Below, one piece after another: positions 11,717 through 20,907 of a DNA stretch of 64,000 nt. The stretch lies in assembly GCA_020633465.1 (NCBI GenBank), contig JACKDN010000017.1:1-64000 (forward strand). The letters are read 5' to 3'. The notes beneath the pieces were generated by a model that had not been told where the DNA came from, searched no databases, and saw nothing but the letters and a program-made list of their open reading frames with translations. The position numbers were made by a program, and so were the translations under genes. Source of the stretch: Myxococcales bacterium. Lineage in GTDB: Bacteria; Myxococcota_A; Bradymonadia; UBA7976; UBA1532. Numbering within the stretch: position 1 is the stretch's first letter; each line of letters begins with the position of its first letter.

Positions 11717-12220
11717 ATGGCTGACAAGACTCAGCACAAGATCGGGCGGAACCGACCGCCGAGGGTGCAGATCACCTACGACGTCGAGATCGGCGACGCG
11801 ATGCAGGTGAAGGAGCTGCCCTTCATCGTCGGGGTCCTGGCCGATCTTTCCGGGGACAGCGAGGCCAAGAAGCTGAAGGAGCGGAAGTTCGTCCAGATCG
11901 ATCGGGACAACTTCGACGAAGTCATGGCGAGCCTCGAGCCGTCCTTGAGCTTCGTCGTCCCGAACAAGCTGGACGATGCGAGCGAGAACCTGGCCGTCGA
12001 CCTGAAGTTCCAGGGGCTCTCGGACTTCGATCCGATGTCGATCATCAAGCAGGTCGACTCGATGCGAGACACCTACGAGCGCCGCAACGCGCTCAACGCG
12101 CTGCTGGCCAAGCTGTACGTCAACGACGACCTGGCCAGCTCGCTGAACGAGGTGATCGCGTCGAGCGCGACGGATGAGGAACTGAAGACGAAGCTCCAGG
12201 AGCTGATGGGCAAGCTGTGA
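11717..12220 (+). CDS. tssB: TssB, T6SS contractile sheath small subunit
   Basis: A 167-residue protein with the conserved TssB (VipA/ImpB) start: RNRPPRVQITYDVEIGDAM, then KELPFIVGVLADLSG and KFVQIDRDNFDEVM. The length is exactly as expected. TssB and TssC form the cytoplasmic sheath whose contraction drives the Hcp tube. The ATG at 11717 is chosen because ACGGAG lies just upstream and it fits family N-termini; the frame stays open 15 codons further up. A 51-nt gap leads to tssC. Confidence 0.97.
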   Translation: MADKTQHKIGRNRPPRVQITYDVEIGDAMQVKELPFIVGVLADLSGDSEAKKLKERKFVQIDRDNFDEVMASLEPSLSFVVPNKLDDASENLAVDLKFQGLSDFDPMSIIKQVDSMRDTYERRNALNALLAKLYVNDDLASSLNEVIASSATDEELKTKLQELMGKL

Positions 12221-12271
12221 TCAGCCTGACCGCCCCGAACACGGACCAGATTCACGAAGGAGACACCTTCC

Positions 12272-13741
12272 ATGGCTGAGGAACAGCAGGAGGGCGGCGG
12301 CGCCGCCGGTGAGGACGTTCTCACCTCGATCGTGGCGCACACCCAGGCGGCGGGCGCCAACGAGGGCCTCAAGGCCCTGCTCGAGCAGGCGATCGCCTCG
12401 GGGGTCTCGGCCGACGCCGCGGCCGAGAAGAAGAAGACGATCCGCAACGCGGCGCAGCTGATCGAGACGCAGATCCGGAAGCTGGATCAGGCGCTCACCG
12501 ACCAGCTCAACGAGGTGCTGCACAACCCGAAGTTCCAGGCCCTCGAGGCCAGCTGGCGCGGGATGTCGTACCTGGTCTCGAAGACCGAGACCGGCACGCA
12601 CATGAAGATCCGCGTGATGCACGCGACGAAGAAGGAGCTGCTCTCGGACATCGAGAACGCCAGCGACTTCGACCAGAGCCGCCTGTTCAAGGCGATCTAC
12701 GAGGAAGAGTACGGCACCTACGGTGGCGAGCCCTACGGGCTGCTGATCGGCGGGTACGAGTTCGGCCGGGGGAACGCCGACATCGACCTGCTGATGGGCA
12801 TCTCGAACATCGCCGCCGCCGCGCACGCGCCCTTCGTGGCCGGCACCAGCGCCGACATGTTCGGCCTCAACAGCTTCGAGAAGCTCGGCGATCCGCGCGA
12901 CCTCGCGAAGCTGTTCGAGACCAACATGGAGAAGTGGAACCAGTTCCGGGGCATGGAGGACTCGCGCTACGTGGGCCTGACCCTGCCGCGGATGCTCACG
13001 CGCCTGCCCTACGGGCCCGACAACCCCATCGACGGCTTCGACTACGTCGAGGACGTCGACGGCACCGACGCCAGCAAGTACTGCTGGGGCAGCGCCGCGT
13101 GGTCGCTGGGTGAGCGCATCACCAACGCGTTCTCGATGTACCGCTGGACCGCCGCGATCCGCGGCGCCGAGGGCGGCGGCATGGTCGAAGGCCTGCCGCT
13201 GCACAAGTTCCAGACGGCCGAGGGCGACATCGCCACCAAGGTGCCGACCGAGGTGGCGATCACGGACCGGCGCGAGAAGGAGCTCAGCGATCTGGGCTTC
13301 ATCCCGCTGGTGTTCTGCAAGAACACCAACTACGCGACCTTCTTCGGCGCGCCGACCGTCAACAAGCCGAAGGTGTACGACACCGACTTCGCCAACGCGA
13401 ACGCCCGCATCTCGGCCATGCTGCCGTACGTGCTCTCGGCGTCGCGCTTCGCGCACTACCTGAAGGTGATCGCGCGGGACAAGGTCGGGTCGTTCATGAC
13501 GCGGGAAGAGGTCAGCAACTACCTCAACCGCTGGATCATGCAGTACGTCCTGGGCAAGGACGACGCGGGGCAGGAGCTGAAGGCCAAGTACCCGCTGCGC
13601 GAGGCCCGGGTGGATGTCTACGATGTGCCGGGCAAGCCCGGCGCTTACCGCGCGGTCGTGTTCGTGCGTCCGCATTTTCAGTTGGATGAACTGACCGCCT
13701 CGATTCGACTGGTGTCGGATCTGCCGCCTCCGGCGGCCTGA
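12272..13741 (+). CDS. tssC: TssC, T6SS contractile sheath large subunit
   Basis: A 489-residue TssC (VipB/ImpC). Characteristic blocks include NPKFQALEASWRGMSYLV, PYGLLIGGYEF, PFVAGTSADMFGLNSF, RYVGLTLPRMLTRLPYG and the C-terminal FMTREEVSNYLNRWIMQYV. The length is normal. It pairs with TssB to form the sheath. The start at 12272 has GAAGGAGA upstream. The next gene, hcp, follows after 80 nt, which contain a TTGACA (13773-13778) but no convincing -10 hexamer. Confidence 0.98.
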   Translation: MAEEQQEGGGAAGEDVLTSIVAHTQAAGANEGLKALLEQAIASGVSADAAAEKKKTIRNAAQLIETQIRKLDQALTDQLNEVLHNPKFQALEASWRGMSYLVSKTETGTHMKIRVMHATKKELLSDIENASDFDQSRLFKAIYEEEYGTYGGEPYGLLIGGYEFGRGNADIDLLMGISNIAAAAHAPFVAGTSADMFGLNSFEKLGDPRDLAKLFETNMEKWNQFRGMEDSRYVGLTLPRMLTRLPYGPDNPIDGFDYVEDVDGTDASKYCWGSAAWSLGERITNAFSMYRWTAAIRGAEGGGMVEGLPLHKFQTAEGDIATKVPTEVAITDRREKELSDLGFIPLVFCKNTNYATFFGAPTVNKPKVYDTDFANANARISAMLPYVLSASRFAHYLKVIARDKVGSFMTREEVSNYLNRWIMQYVLGKDDAGQELKAKYPLREARVDVYDVPGKPGAYRAVVFVRPHFQLDELTASIRLVSDLPPPAA

Positions 13742-13821
13742 CGATCGCCGGGGGGCGTCGTCTGAGGGGCAATTGACACCGGGGGCGCTGTCCCCGCAAC
13801 CAGAGGAAGAAGGTCCACACC

Positions 13822-14334
13822 ATGGCCATCAACGTCTTCATCAAGATCGACGGGCCCGCGATCATCGGGGGCAGCACCAACAAGGGACACGAGGGCGAGA
13901 TCGAGGTGCTCTCGTGGAACCACGGCTTCAACCAGCCCACGCAGGCCGTCCGCTCGGCGGCCGGCAGCGGCACGGTCGAGACCGCCAACCACCAGCACTT
14001 CGTGTTCTCGAAGTACATGGACGAGGCGACCGACGACCTGTGCAAGATGTGCTGGTCGGGCAAGCACATCGACAAGGTCACGATGACCTGCTACCGCTCG
14101 GTCGGTGACACCGGCACCCAGCAGAACGCGGTGCCCTACTTCAAGATCGAGATGGAGAACGTCATCGTCTCCGACTACACCCTCGGCGGCGGCGTCGGCG
14201 ACCTGCCCACCGAGCAGGTCTCGCTGAACTACGCGAAGCTGACCTACACCTACACGCCGACCGAGCACGGCACCGGCAAGGCCAAGGGCGCGCAGGTCAT
14301 CTCGCACGACCTCAAGAGCAACGTCGTCGCCTGA
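13822..14334 (+). CDS. hcp: Hcp (TssD), T6SS tube protein
   Basis: A 170-residue Hcp1-family protein: MAINVFIKIDG at the N-terminus, GEIEVLSWNHGF, then HQHFVFSKYMDEATDDL and a beta-rich end. Hcp hexamers stack into the inner tube that is expelled by sheath contraction and can carry small effectors. A strong AGAGGAAGAAGG ribosome site precedes the ATG, consistent with high expression. No Hcp extension is present. A stable hairpin lies 98 nt after the stop and may set the Hcp to TssE ratio. Confidence 0.97.
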   Translation: MAINVFIKIDGPAIIGGSTNKGHEGEIEVLSWNHGFNQPTQAVRSAAGSGTVETANHQHFVFSKYMDEATDDLCKMCWSGKHIDKVTMTCYRSVGDTGTQQNAVPYFKIEMENVIVSDYTLGGGVGDLPTEQVSLNYAKLTYTYTPTEHGTGKAKGAQVISHDLKSNVVA

Positions 14335-14431
14335 CGTTCCCCTCCGGTGGTGCCCCCGGTCGCGCGCTCCGCGCGGCCGGACGCGGCCACGTCGCGGCAT
14401 CGCGTCGCGGCGTGGCGCCCCCCGATCCTTT

Positions 14432-14465
14432 GGAGCCGGTGCGCATTCACCGCGCACCGGTCTCC
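14432..14465 (+). terminator. strong hairpin downstream of hcp (attenuator or mRNA-stabilising)
   Basis: The left arm 14432-14444 (GGAGCCGGTGCGC) pairs with the right arm 14452-14465 (GCGCACCGG, one bulged T, CTCC) around a 7-nt loop. There is no T-run after it, so it is a partial terminator or a 3' stabiliser rather than a canonical intrinsic terminator. It separates hcp from tssE in a 172-nt gap that has no other candidate gene. Confidence 0.5.
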
Positions 14466-14506
14466 AACTCTGGCGTGGGCGTGCGGATTGACCTACCGTG
14501 TCCGCC

Positions 14507-15001
14507 ATGAAGCCCCCGCCCACGTCGCGTGATCCGAACCGCAAGGTTCGGGCCTCCCTCATCGACCGACTGATCGACGAAGAGCCGGGCAACAAGCCCG
14601 AGCGTCCACCCCTGCGGGTGCAGTCGCGCAACCAGTTCGCGCGCTCGCTGATGCGCGACCTGGGCTGGCTGTTGAACACGCGCTGCGGCGAGAAGAAGCC
14701 GGTCGGCAAAGAGGCCGGGCCGCGCACCGTGCTCGACTACGGCGTCGAGGATCTCACCCACCTGGCGCCCGCCTCGTACGACGACCGTCAGGTGATGGCG
14801 AAGCGCATCCGCGACGCGATCACCGCCTTCGAACCGCGCCTGCAAGTGACCCGGTTGACGGTGGAGCCCGTCGAGGGCAAGCATCGGGAGGTCGAGGTGC
14901 GCGTCGAGGCGTGGCTGTGGACCGACGAGGTCCGCGAGCCGGTGTCCTTCCGCGTCATGCTCGACCTCGCCGACGGGGAGGCCGAAGTCCGTGGCAGTTG
15001 A
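14507..15001 (+). CDS. tssE: TssE, T6SS baseplate wedge protein (gp25-like)
   Basis: A 164-residue gp25-lysozyme-fold protein: RASLIDRLIDEEP, then RDLGWLLNTRCGEKK and the C-terminal EPRLQVTRLTVEPVEGKHRE with the usual strand-rich end. TssE is part of the TssEFG wedge at the base of the sheath. The ATG at 14507 is used; an in-frame GTG at 14498 adds three residues, and neither has a strong ribosome site. The 3' end overlaps tssF by 11 nt. Confidence 0.93.
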   Translation: MKPPPTSRDPNRKVRASLIDRLIDEEPGNKPERPPLRVQSRNQFARSLMRDLGWLLNTRCGEKKPVGKEAGPRTVLDYGVEDLTHLAPASYDDRQVMAKRIRDAITAFEPRLQVTRLTVEPVEGKHREVEVRVEAWLWTDEVREPVSFRVMLDLADGEAEVRGS

Positions 15002-16808
15002 CGTCGAGGGACAGCTCCTCGAGCGGTACCGCGAGGAGCTGCTCTTCCTGCGCCGCATGGGCGCGAAGTTCGCGAAGCAGTATCCGCGGCTGGCGCGGCG
15101 GCTGGAGCTCGATGGCAGCCAGTCGCCCGACCCCCACGTCGAGCGGCTGCTCGAGGGCGTGGCGTTCCTCACCGCGCGCCTGCAGCAGGCGCTCGACGGC
15201 GAGCTGCCGCAGGTCACCGCGGGCCTCTTGGGTTACCTCTACCCGCACTTCACCCAGCCCGTGCCCTCGATGGCGATCGCCCAGCTGCAGCCGGACGACG
15301 GCGGCGCGGGCCTGACGTCGGGGCTCGAGGTGCCGCGGCACTCGAAGCTGTTCATCGAGACCAGCTTTCAGCGCCGCACCTGCCGCTTCCGCACCTGCTA
15401 CCCGGTCACGCTGTGGCCCATCGAGGTCACGAAGGCGCGCGCCCAGAGCCCGAACGCGTTCCCGTTCCTCGGCGGGCGCACCTTCAGCCACGTCCAGTCG
15501 TGCCTGCAGGTGACGCTGAAGACGAACAGCGAGCCCCTGTCGCTGCTGGCGCCGGATCGCCTGCGCTTCTACCTGGACGGCGAGCCCGCGCAGACCGGCA
15601 CGCTGTACGAGCTGCTGACGACGAACCTGGTGGGCGTGGTGGCGCTGCCCGACGGCAAGGTGCCGGCGCTCGGCGCCACCCCGCACCTGGGCCGCGTCCG
15701 TCCGCTGGGCTTCGACGAGGCGGAGGAGGTCCTGCCCACGCAGGGGCACGCGCTGCGCGGCTACAGCCTGCTGCAGGAGTACTTCGCGCTGCCCGAGAAG
15801 TTCATGTTCGTCGAGGCCTTCGACCTGGACTTCTCGCAGGCCAACGACACCGTCGATCTGCTGTTCCTGTTCGACACCGCGCCGCGGCGGCGCCTCTCGG
15901 TCGGGCCCGACAACCTGCGCCTGGGCTGCACGCCGATCATCAACCTGTTCGAGAAGCTCAGCGAGCCGGTCCACATCGATCACCAGAAGCTGGCCTATCG
16001 AGTGCAACCGGACGCGCGCTGGGAGCGGACGACCGAGATCCACTCGATCGAGGCGGTGACGACCAACCTGCGCCGGGACGATCCCGCGTCGCGGCTGGCG
16101 CCGCTGTACGGCCTGGGCCACTCGAACGACGAGGGCGTCGTGTACTGGGACGCGCGGCGCGCCCCCTGCCAGGCGGCGGACATGCCCGGCACCGACGTCT
16201 TCTTGTCCTTCGTCGACGCCGATCTGCGCCAGCGCGTGCCCGACTCGCAGATCGTGCGCGCGCACTGCCTGTGCACGAACCGCGATCTGGCGACGCACAT
16301 CGACCAGGGCGAGCGCCTGCACATCGAGGACGGCCCGCACGCGCTGGTGCGCACGCTCACCCGGCCGACGCCGCAACGCACCCCGCCGCTGCAGGGCGCG
16401 ACGCTGTGGCGCCTGGTGTCGCACCTGTCGCTGAGCCACCTGGGCCTGCCCGACGGCGAGTCGGCCACCGAGGCGCTGCGCGAGCAGCTGCGCATCTACG
16501 CGTTCACCAGCGCCGAGTCGATCGAGCCCCAGCTGCAGGCCATCGACAACGTGCGCCGCGAGACGGTGGCCCTGCGCGCCGACGACGAGTCCTGGCGGGG
16601 CTTCGTGCGCGTGCAGCGCATCACCCTGCGGCTGGACGAGGATCGCTTCGGCGGGCGCAGCCCGATGGTGCTCGGCGCGGTGCTCAACGCGTACTTCGCG
16701 CTGCACGCGTCGGTGAACGTGTTCACCCAGCTGGCGCTCGAGTCCCGGCAGCGAGAGGGGATGTGGAAGGTATGGCCGCCGATGATCCCAAAGACGACGC
16801 TGCCGTAG
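14991..16808 (+). CDS. tssF: TssF, T6SS baseplate wedge protein
   Basis: A 605-residue VasA/ImpG-family protein with the hallmark N-terminus: LERYREELLFLRRMGAKFA, YPRLARRLEL, DPHVERLLEGVAFLTARLQ and GYLYPHFTQPVPSMAI. The length fits (about 580-620). TssF dimers with TssG and TssE build the baseplate. The start is a GTG overlapping tssE, and the 3' end overlaps tssG by 37 nt, so expression is tightly coupled. Confidence 0.96.
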   Translation: MAVDVEGQLLERYREELLFLRRMGAKFAKQYPRLARRLELDGSQSPDPHVERLLEGVAFLTARLQQALDGELPQVTAGLLGYLYPHFTQPVPSMAIAQLQPDDGGAGLTSGLEVPRHSKLFIETSFQRRTCRFRTCYPVTLWPIEVTKARAQSPNAFPFLGGRTFSHVQSCLQVTLKTNSEPLSLLAPDRLRFYLDGEPAQTGTLYELLTTNLVGVVALPDGKVPALGATPHLGRVRPLGFDEAEEVLPTQGHALRGYSLLQEYFALPEKFMFVEAFDLDFSQANDTVDLLFLFDTAPRRRLSVGPDNLRLGCTPIINLFEKLSEPVHIDHQKLAYRVQPDARWERTTEIHSIEAVTTNLRRDDPASRLAPLYGLGHSNDEGVVYWDARRAPCQAADMPGTDVFLSFVDADLRQRVPDSQIVRAHCLCTNRDLATHIDQGERLHIEDGPHALVRTLTRPTPQRTPPLQGATLWRLVSHLSLSHLGLPDGESATEALREQLRIYAFTSAESIEPQLQAIDNVRRETVALRADDESWRGFVRVQRITLRLDEDRFGGRSPMVLGAVLNAYFALHASVNVFTQLALESRQREGMWKVWPPMIPKTTLP

Positions 16809-17938
16809 CGCGCTTCTTCCGGGAAGGCTACCGCTTCGACTTCTTCCAGGCCGTGAAGCTGGTCGAGGGGGCGGTGCGCTTCGACCGGCGCGTGCAGGGC
16901 GAGCGGGACGTGTCGCCGGTGGGCAGCACCGCGGATCCCGACGACGAGCCCCTGCGCTTCTGGCAGCACGTCTCGCTGGGCTTCCCGGCCAGCGATCTGC
17001 GCTCGATCGAGATGAAGCCGCGCGACGGCGACACGCCCAAGGTCGAGGTCACCTTCATGGGGCTCAACGGGCCCCGCGGCCCCTTGCCGCTGGCGTACGC
17101 CCAGCTGCTGAAGCGGCGCCAGCTGCTGGGCGATCACGGCATCCGCGCGTTCTACGACATCTTCAACCACCGCCTGGTGTCGATGCTGTACCAGGTGCGG
17201 CAGCGCCACCGCCCGACGCTGCACACCGGGCGGCCCGAGGGGCACCCCTTCGCGGGCTTCCTCGCCGCCTTCGGGGGCGTCGTCGGCGCCGCCGCCGGCC
17301 GCACCTTCACCGAGGACCACCGCGACGCCGACGGCGTGCCCCGCCACAACGCGGCGCCGCGCGATCTGCTCTACTACGCTGGCCTGCTGTGGCACCGCGA
17401 TCGGTCGATGAACGGGCTCGAGCGCATGCTGTCGCACCACTTCGGTGTGCCGATCCGCGGCGCCGAGCTGGCGGGGCGGTGGATCCGCCTCGCGGAGGAC
17501 GCCCGCACCGCCCTGAGCGCGCGCCATCACAACAACCGCCTCGGCATCTCGGCCGCCGCGGGCTCGCGCGTGTGGGATCCGCAGGCCGGCTTCGAGCTGG
17601 CCATCGGCCCGCTGCCCTGGGCCGACTTCTGCGCCTTCCTGCCGACCGGCCCGAACTTCGTGGCCCTGGTGCAGCTGACCCGCTTCTACGTGCGCTCGGC
17701 CTTCGACTTCCACGTGCGCCTGTCCGTGAAGTCCGAGGCCGTGTTCACCGGCCGCGGCGGCCTCTCGGCGCGTCCCACGGTCGGACCCCGGCTGGGTTGG
17801 AACAGCTGGCTGATGAGCCGCCCCTTCGCGCCGGGGCGAGCGATGACGGTGCGCGTGCCGGGCCGGACGCAGGCCGAGGCCGACGCGATCAGCGCGCGGG
17901 CCGCCGAGGCGCGCGCGGCCGAAGCCGCCGCGGGCTGA
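16772..17938 (+). CDS. tssG: TssG, T6SS baseplate wedge protein
   Basis: A 388-residue VasB/ImpH-family protein: RFFREGYRFDFFQAVKLVE near the N-terminus, VTFMGLNGPRGPLPLAYAQL, then FYDIFNHRLVSMLYQ, all typical of TssG, and GRTFTEDHRDADG, LLYYAGLLWHRDRSMNGLE in the middle. The start is taken as the ATG at 16772 because the conserved family sequence begins immediately after it; the frame is open far upstream only as a shadow of tssF. It ends 7 nt before tssH. The C-terminus is Ala-rich and low-complexity. Confidence 0.94.
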   Translation: MAADDPKDDAAVARFFREGYRFDFFQAVKLVEGAVRFDRRVQGERDVSPVGSTADPDDEPLRFWQHVSLGFPASDLRSIEMKPRDGDTPKVEVTFMGLNGPRGPLPLAYAQLLKRRQLLGDHGIRAFYDIFNHRLVSMLYQVRQRHRPTLHTGRPEGHPFAGFLAAFGGVVGAAAGRTFTEDHRDADGVPRHNAAPRDLLYYAGLLWHRDRSMNGLERMLSHHFGVPIRGAELAGRWIRLAEDARTALSARHHNNRLGISAAAGSRVWDPQAGFELAIGPLPWADFCAFLPTGPNFVALVQLTRFYVRSAFDFHVRLSVKSEAVFTGRGGLSARPTVGPRLGWNSWLMSRPFAPGRAMTVRVPGRTQAEADAISARAAEARAAEAAAG

Positions 17939-17945
17939 GCGCGCG

Positions 17946-20726
17946 GTGGAGCCCGATCTCAAGGCGCTGCTGGCGACGCTGAACCCGACCTGCCGGCAGG
18001 CGCTCGAGGAGGCCGCGGCCCTGGCCGCCACCCAGGGTCACCGGCGCATCGAGGTCGAGCACGTCCTGCGAGCCCTGCTCGAGCGGTCGGGCACCGATCT
18101 CGACGCCGTGCTCCGCCACCACGATCTGCGGCGGCGCCGGCTGGCCGAGGCGCTGGATCTGGCCCTGCGCCGCCTCGAGGCCGGACACACCCGCGTGCCC
18201 ACCTTCTCGCCCGAGGTGCCCACGCTGCTGCGCGAGGCCTGGCTGGTGTCGTCGCTGACGCTGGGATCGACGCGCGTACGCTCGGCCGCGGTGCTGCTGG
18301 CCGCCCGCACGGTCGAAGGGCTGCGCGACCGGCTGGTGGCCGCGGTGCCCGCGCTGCGCCGCTTCGATCCGGACGTGCTGCGGACCGAGCTGCCCGCGCT
18401 GATCCGCGGCTCGGCCGAGGCGGCGAGCAGCATGATGCCCGCCGGCGCGCATCCGCCGGCGCCGGGCCTGGCCGAGGGCGCCGGCGAGACGCCCGCCCTC
18501 GACCAGTACACGATCGATCTGGTCGCGCGCGCGCGCGAGGGCGCCCTCGATCCGGTGGTGGGGCGGGACGCCGAGGTGCGGCAGGTCATCGACGTGCTGA
18601 CCCGGCGGCGGCAGAACAACCCGATCCTGGTCGGCCCCGCGGGCGTGGGCAAGACGGCCATCGTCGAGGGGCTGGCCCTGCGCGTCGCGCGCGGCGACGT
18701 GCCCCAGGCCCTGCGCGCGGTGTCGGTGCGCCTGCTCGATCTCGCGCTGCTGCAGGCCGGCGCGGGCCTGGCCGGCGAGTTCGAGCGGCGCCTGAAGGCG
18801 GTGGTCGCCGACGTCCAGGGCGCCGTCCGGCCGGTGGTGCTGTTCATCGACGAGGCCCACACGCTCATCGGCGCCGGCGGGGCCGCCGGCCAGCGCGACG
18901 CGGCCAACCTGCTGAAGCCGGCCCTGGCGCGCGGCGAGCTGCGCACCATCGCGGCCACCACCTGGTCGGAGTACAAGCGCTCGATCGAGCAGGATCCCGC
19001 GCTCGCCCGGCGCTTCCAGCTGGTGCCGGTGGACGAGCCCGACGCCGAGACGGCCATCGAGATGCTGCGGGCCAGCGTCGAGGCGCTCGAGCGGCACCAC
19101 GGCGTGCGCGTGCTGGACGCGGCGGCCGAGGCGGCCGTGCGGCTCAGCCAGCGCTACGTCGCGGGTCGGCTGCTGCCCGACAAGGCGGTCAGCGTGCTCG
19201 ACACCTGCTGCGCGCGCGTCGCGCTGGGCCAGCGCAGCACGCCGCCCGCCGTGGAGGCCGCCGGACGCCGGGTCGACCAGCTGACGGCGCTGCGGGCGCG
19301 GCTGCGCGTCGAGGACGGCGCCGTGGCCGATCACGCCGACCGCATCGCGGCGTTGGAGGCCGAGCTGGACGCCGCCGCCCGCGACTTCGCCGAGCTGGAG
19401 CGCCGCTGGCGCGCCGAGCAGGCCGAGGTGCAGCGCATCGCCGAGCTGGCCGAGGCGCGGGCCGAGGCGCCCGACGACGCGGCGGCCGCGGCGGCGCTGC
19501 GCGCGGCTCGCACGGCGCTCCGCGGCCGGCAGGGCGCGCAGCCGATGGTGCCCATCGAGGTCGACGTTCGCCTGGTGGCCGAGGTGGTCAGCGATTGGAC
19601 CGGCGTGCCGGTGGGCCGGATGCTGACCGACGACGCCGACGTGGTGCTGGGGCTGAACGAGCGCCTGGCGGCCCGGGTGGTGGGGCAGTCGGCGGGCCTG
19701 GACGCCATCGCGCGACGCCTGCAGACGGCCCAGGCCGGCCTGGACGATCCCGGACGCCCGCTGGGGGTGTTCCTGCTGGTGGGGCCGAGCGGGGTGGGCA
19801 AGACCGAGACGGCCTTGGCGCTGGCCGACGCCCTCTTCGGCGGCGAAGACAAGGCCATCGTGGTCAACATGTCCGAGTTCCAGGAGGCCCACAGCGTCTC
19901 GACCCTGAAGGGCGCGCCGCCGGGCTACGTGGGCTACGGGCGGGGCGGCGTGCTGACCGAGGCGGTGCGGCGGCGCCCCTACTCGGTGGTGCTGCTCGAC
20001 GAGGTCGACAAGGCGCACCCGGACGTGCGGCAGCTGTTCTTCCAGGTGTTCGACAAGGGGGTCCTCGAGGACGGCGAGGGCGTGCGCGTCGACTTCCGCA
20101 ACACGGTGGTGCTGCTGACCTCGAACGTCGGGGCCGAGGCGGTGGTGGCGACGGCGGCGCAGGGCGGGGGACCGGGCGCCGCGGCGGCCGCCGCGCGACC
20201 GGCCCTCGAGGCGACCTTCGGCGCGGCCTTCCTCGGCCGGGTGGTGGTGGTGCCCTACGGGCCCCTGGCGCGCGCCGAGCTGCGCGCGGTGGCCGGGCTG
20301 AAGCTGGCCGCGGTGCAGGCGCGCTTCGAGGGGCGGCACCACGCGCCGCTGCGCTTCGATCCCGGCGTGGTCGAGCTCTTGGCCACGCGCTGCGCCGATC
20401 CGCACGTGGGCGCGCGCGGGCTGGACGCCATCCTGACCCACGCGCTGCTGCCGGGGCTGTCGGCGGCGGTCCTGATCCGCGTCGCCGAGGGCCGGGCGGT
20501 GTGCGGCGTCGAGGTGGTCGACGACGGCGAGGGGGGCTTCGCCTTCCGCTGGGCCGACGAGCCGCGCGCCGCGCGCCCGCCGGTCGCCCCGAGCCCGCCG
20601 CCGGCGCCGCCGACGCCACCGCCGCCCGCCGAGGCCGATCCGCCGCCCCCCGCGACGGCCGGCGTGGTGAAGCGCGCCATCGACGCGATCGTGGCCACCT
20701 TCGGGGCGGGCAGCCGCCACGAGTGA
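17946..20726 (+). CDS. tssH: TssH (ClpV), T6SS sheath-recycling AAA+ ATPase
   Basis: A 926-residue Clp/Hsp100 protein. The order is: an N-terminal Clp repeat domain; AAA-1 with GPAGVGKT near residue 230, Walker B VLFIDEAHTL and RRFQ downstream; a coiled-coil middle domain; AAA-2 with GPSGVGKT near residue 612, GAPPGYVGYG pore region and Walker B VVLLDEVDKAH; and a small D2 domain. ClpV disassembles contracted TssBC sheaths. After the D2 domain there is an unusual tail of about 50 residues, very Pro-rich (PPVAPSPPPAPPTPPPP), then a short Ala/Lys segment; typical ClpV proteins lack this. It is the last gene of the T6SS run. A GTG start lies 7 nt after tssG. Confidence 0.96.
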   Translation: MEPDLKALLATLNPTCRQALEEAAALAATQGHRRIEVEHVLRALLERSGTDLDAVLRHHDLRRRRLAEALDLALRRLEAGHTRVPTFSPEVPTLLREAWLVSSLTLGSTRVRSAAVLLAARTVEGLRDRLVAAVPALRRFDPDVLRTELPALIRGSAEAASSMMPAGAHPPAPGLAEGAGETPALDQYTIDLVARAREGALDPVVGRDAEVRQVIDVLTRRRQNNPILVGPAGVGKTAIVEGLALRVARGDVPQALRAVSVRLLDLALLQAGAGLAGEFERRLKAVVADVQGAVRPVVLFIDEAHTLIGAGGAAGQRDAANLLKPALARGELRTIAATTWSEYKRSIEQDPALARRFQLVPVDEPDAETAIEMLRASVEALERHHGVRVLDAAAEAAVRLSQRYVAGRLLPDKAVSVLDTCCARVALGQRSTPPAVEAAGRRVDQLTALRARLRVEDGAVADHADRIAALEAELDAAARDFAELERRWRAEQAEVQRIAELAEARAEAPDDAAAAAALRAARTALRGRQGAQPMVPIEVDVRLVAEVVSDWTGVPVGRMLTDDADVVLGLNERLAARVVGQSAGLDAIARRLQTAQAGLDDPGRPLGVFLLVGPSGVGKTETALALADALFGGEDKAIVVNMSEFQEAHSVSTLKGAPPGYVGYGRGGVLTEAVRRRPYSVVLLDEVDKAHPDVRQLFFQVFDKGVLEDGEGVRVDFRNTVVLLTSNVGAEAVVATAAQGGGPGAAAAAARPALEATFGAAFLGRVVVVPYGPLARAELRAVAGLKLAAVQARFEGRHHAPLRFDPGVVELLATRCADPHVGARGLDAILTHALLPGLSAAVLIRVAEGRAVCGVEVVDDGEGGFAFRWADEPRAARPPVAPSPPPAPPTPPPPAEADPPPPATAGVVKRAIDAIVATFGAGSRHE

Positions 20727-20907
20727 CGCCGCGGCGCGTCCGCGTGAGGAATGTGGGGCGCGGACTTGCCAGCGCCCACCGACCACGGAATGATGGCCGC
20801 TGGAGGGAACCGCCGGGGAGTCGGCTTACATCATCCTACATTCGGATTGGTGGATGGGGGGTAAGCTGCTACCTTGGGATGGCCCAGCTCGGCGGGCAAG
20901 GGGTCCA

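Noticed and set aside
20754..20769. Possible sigma-54 promoter (GG, 10 nt, GC) upstream of the TPR gene
   Set aside because: Only the GG, the TTGC end and the spacing match; the rest of the -24 box (TGGCACG) does not. In such GC-rich DNA this can occur by chance.
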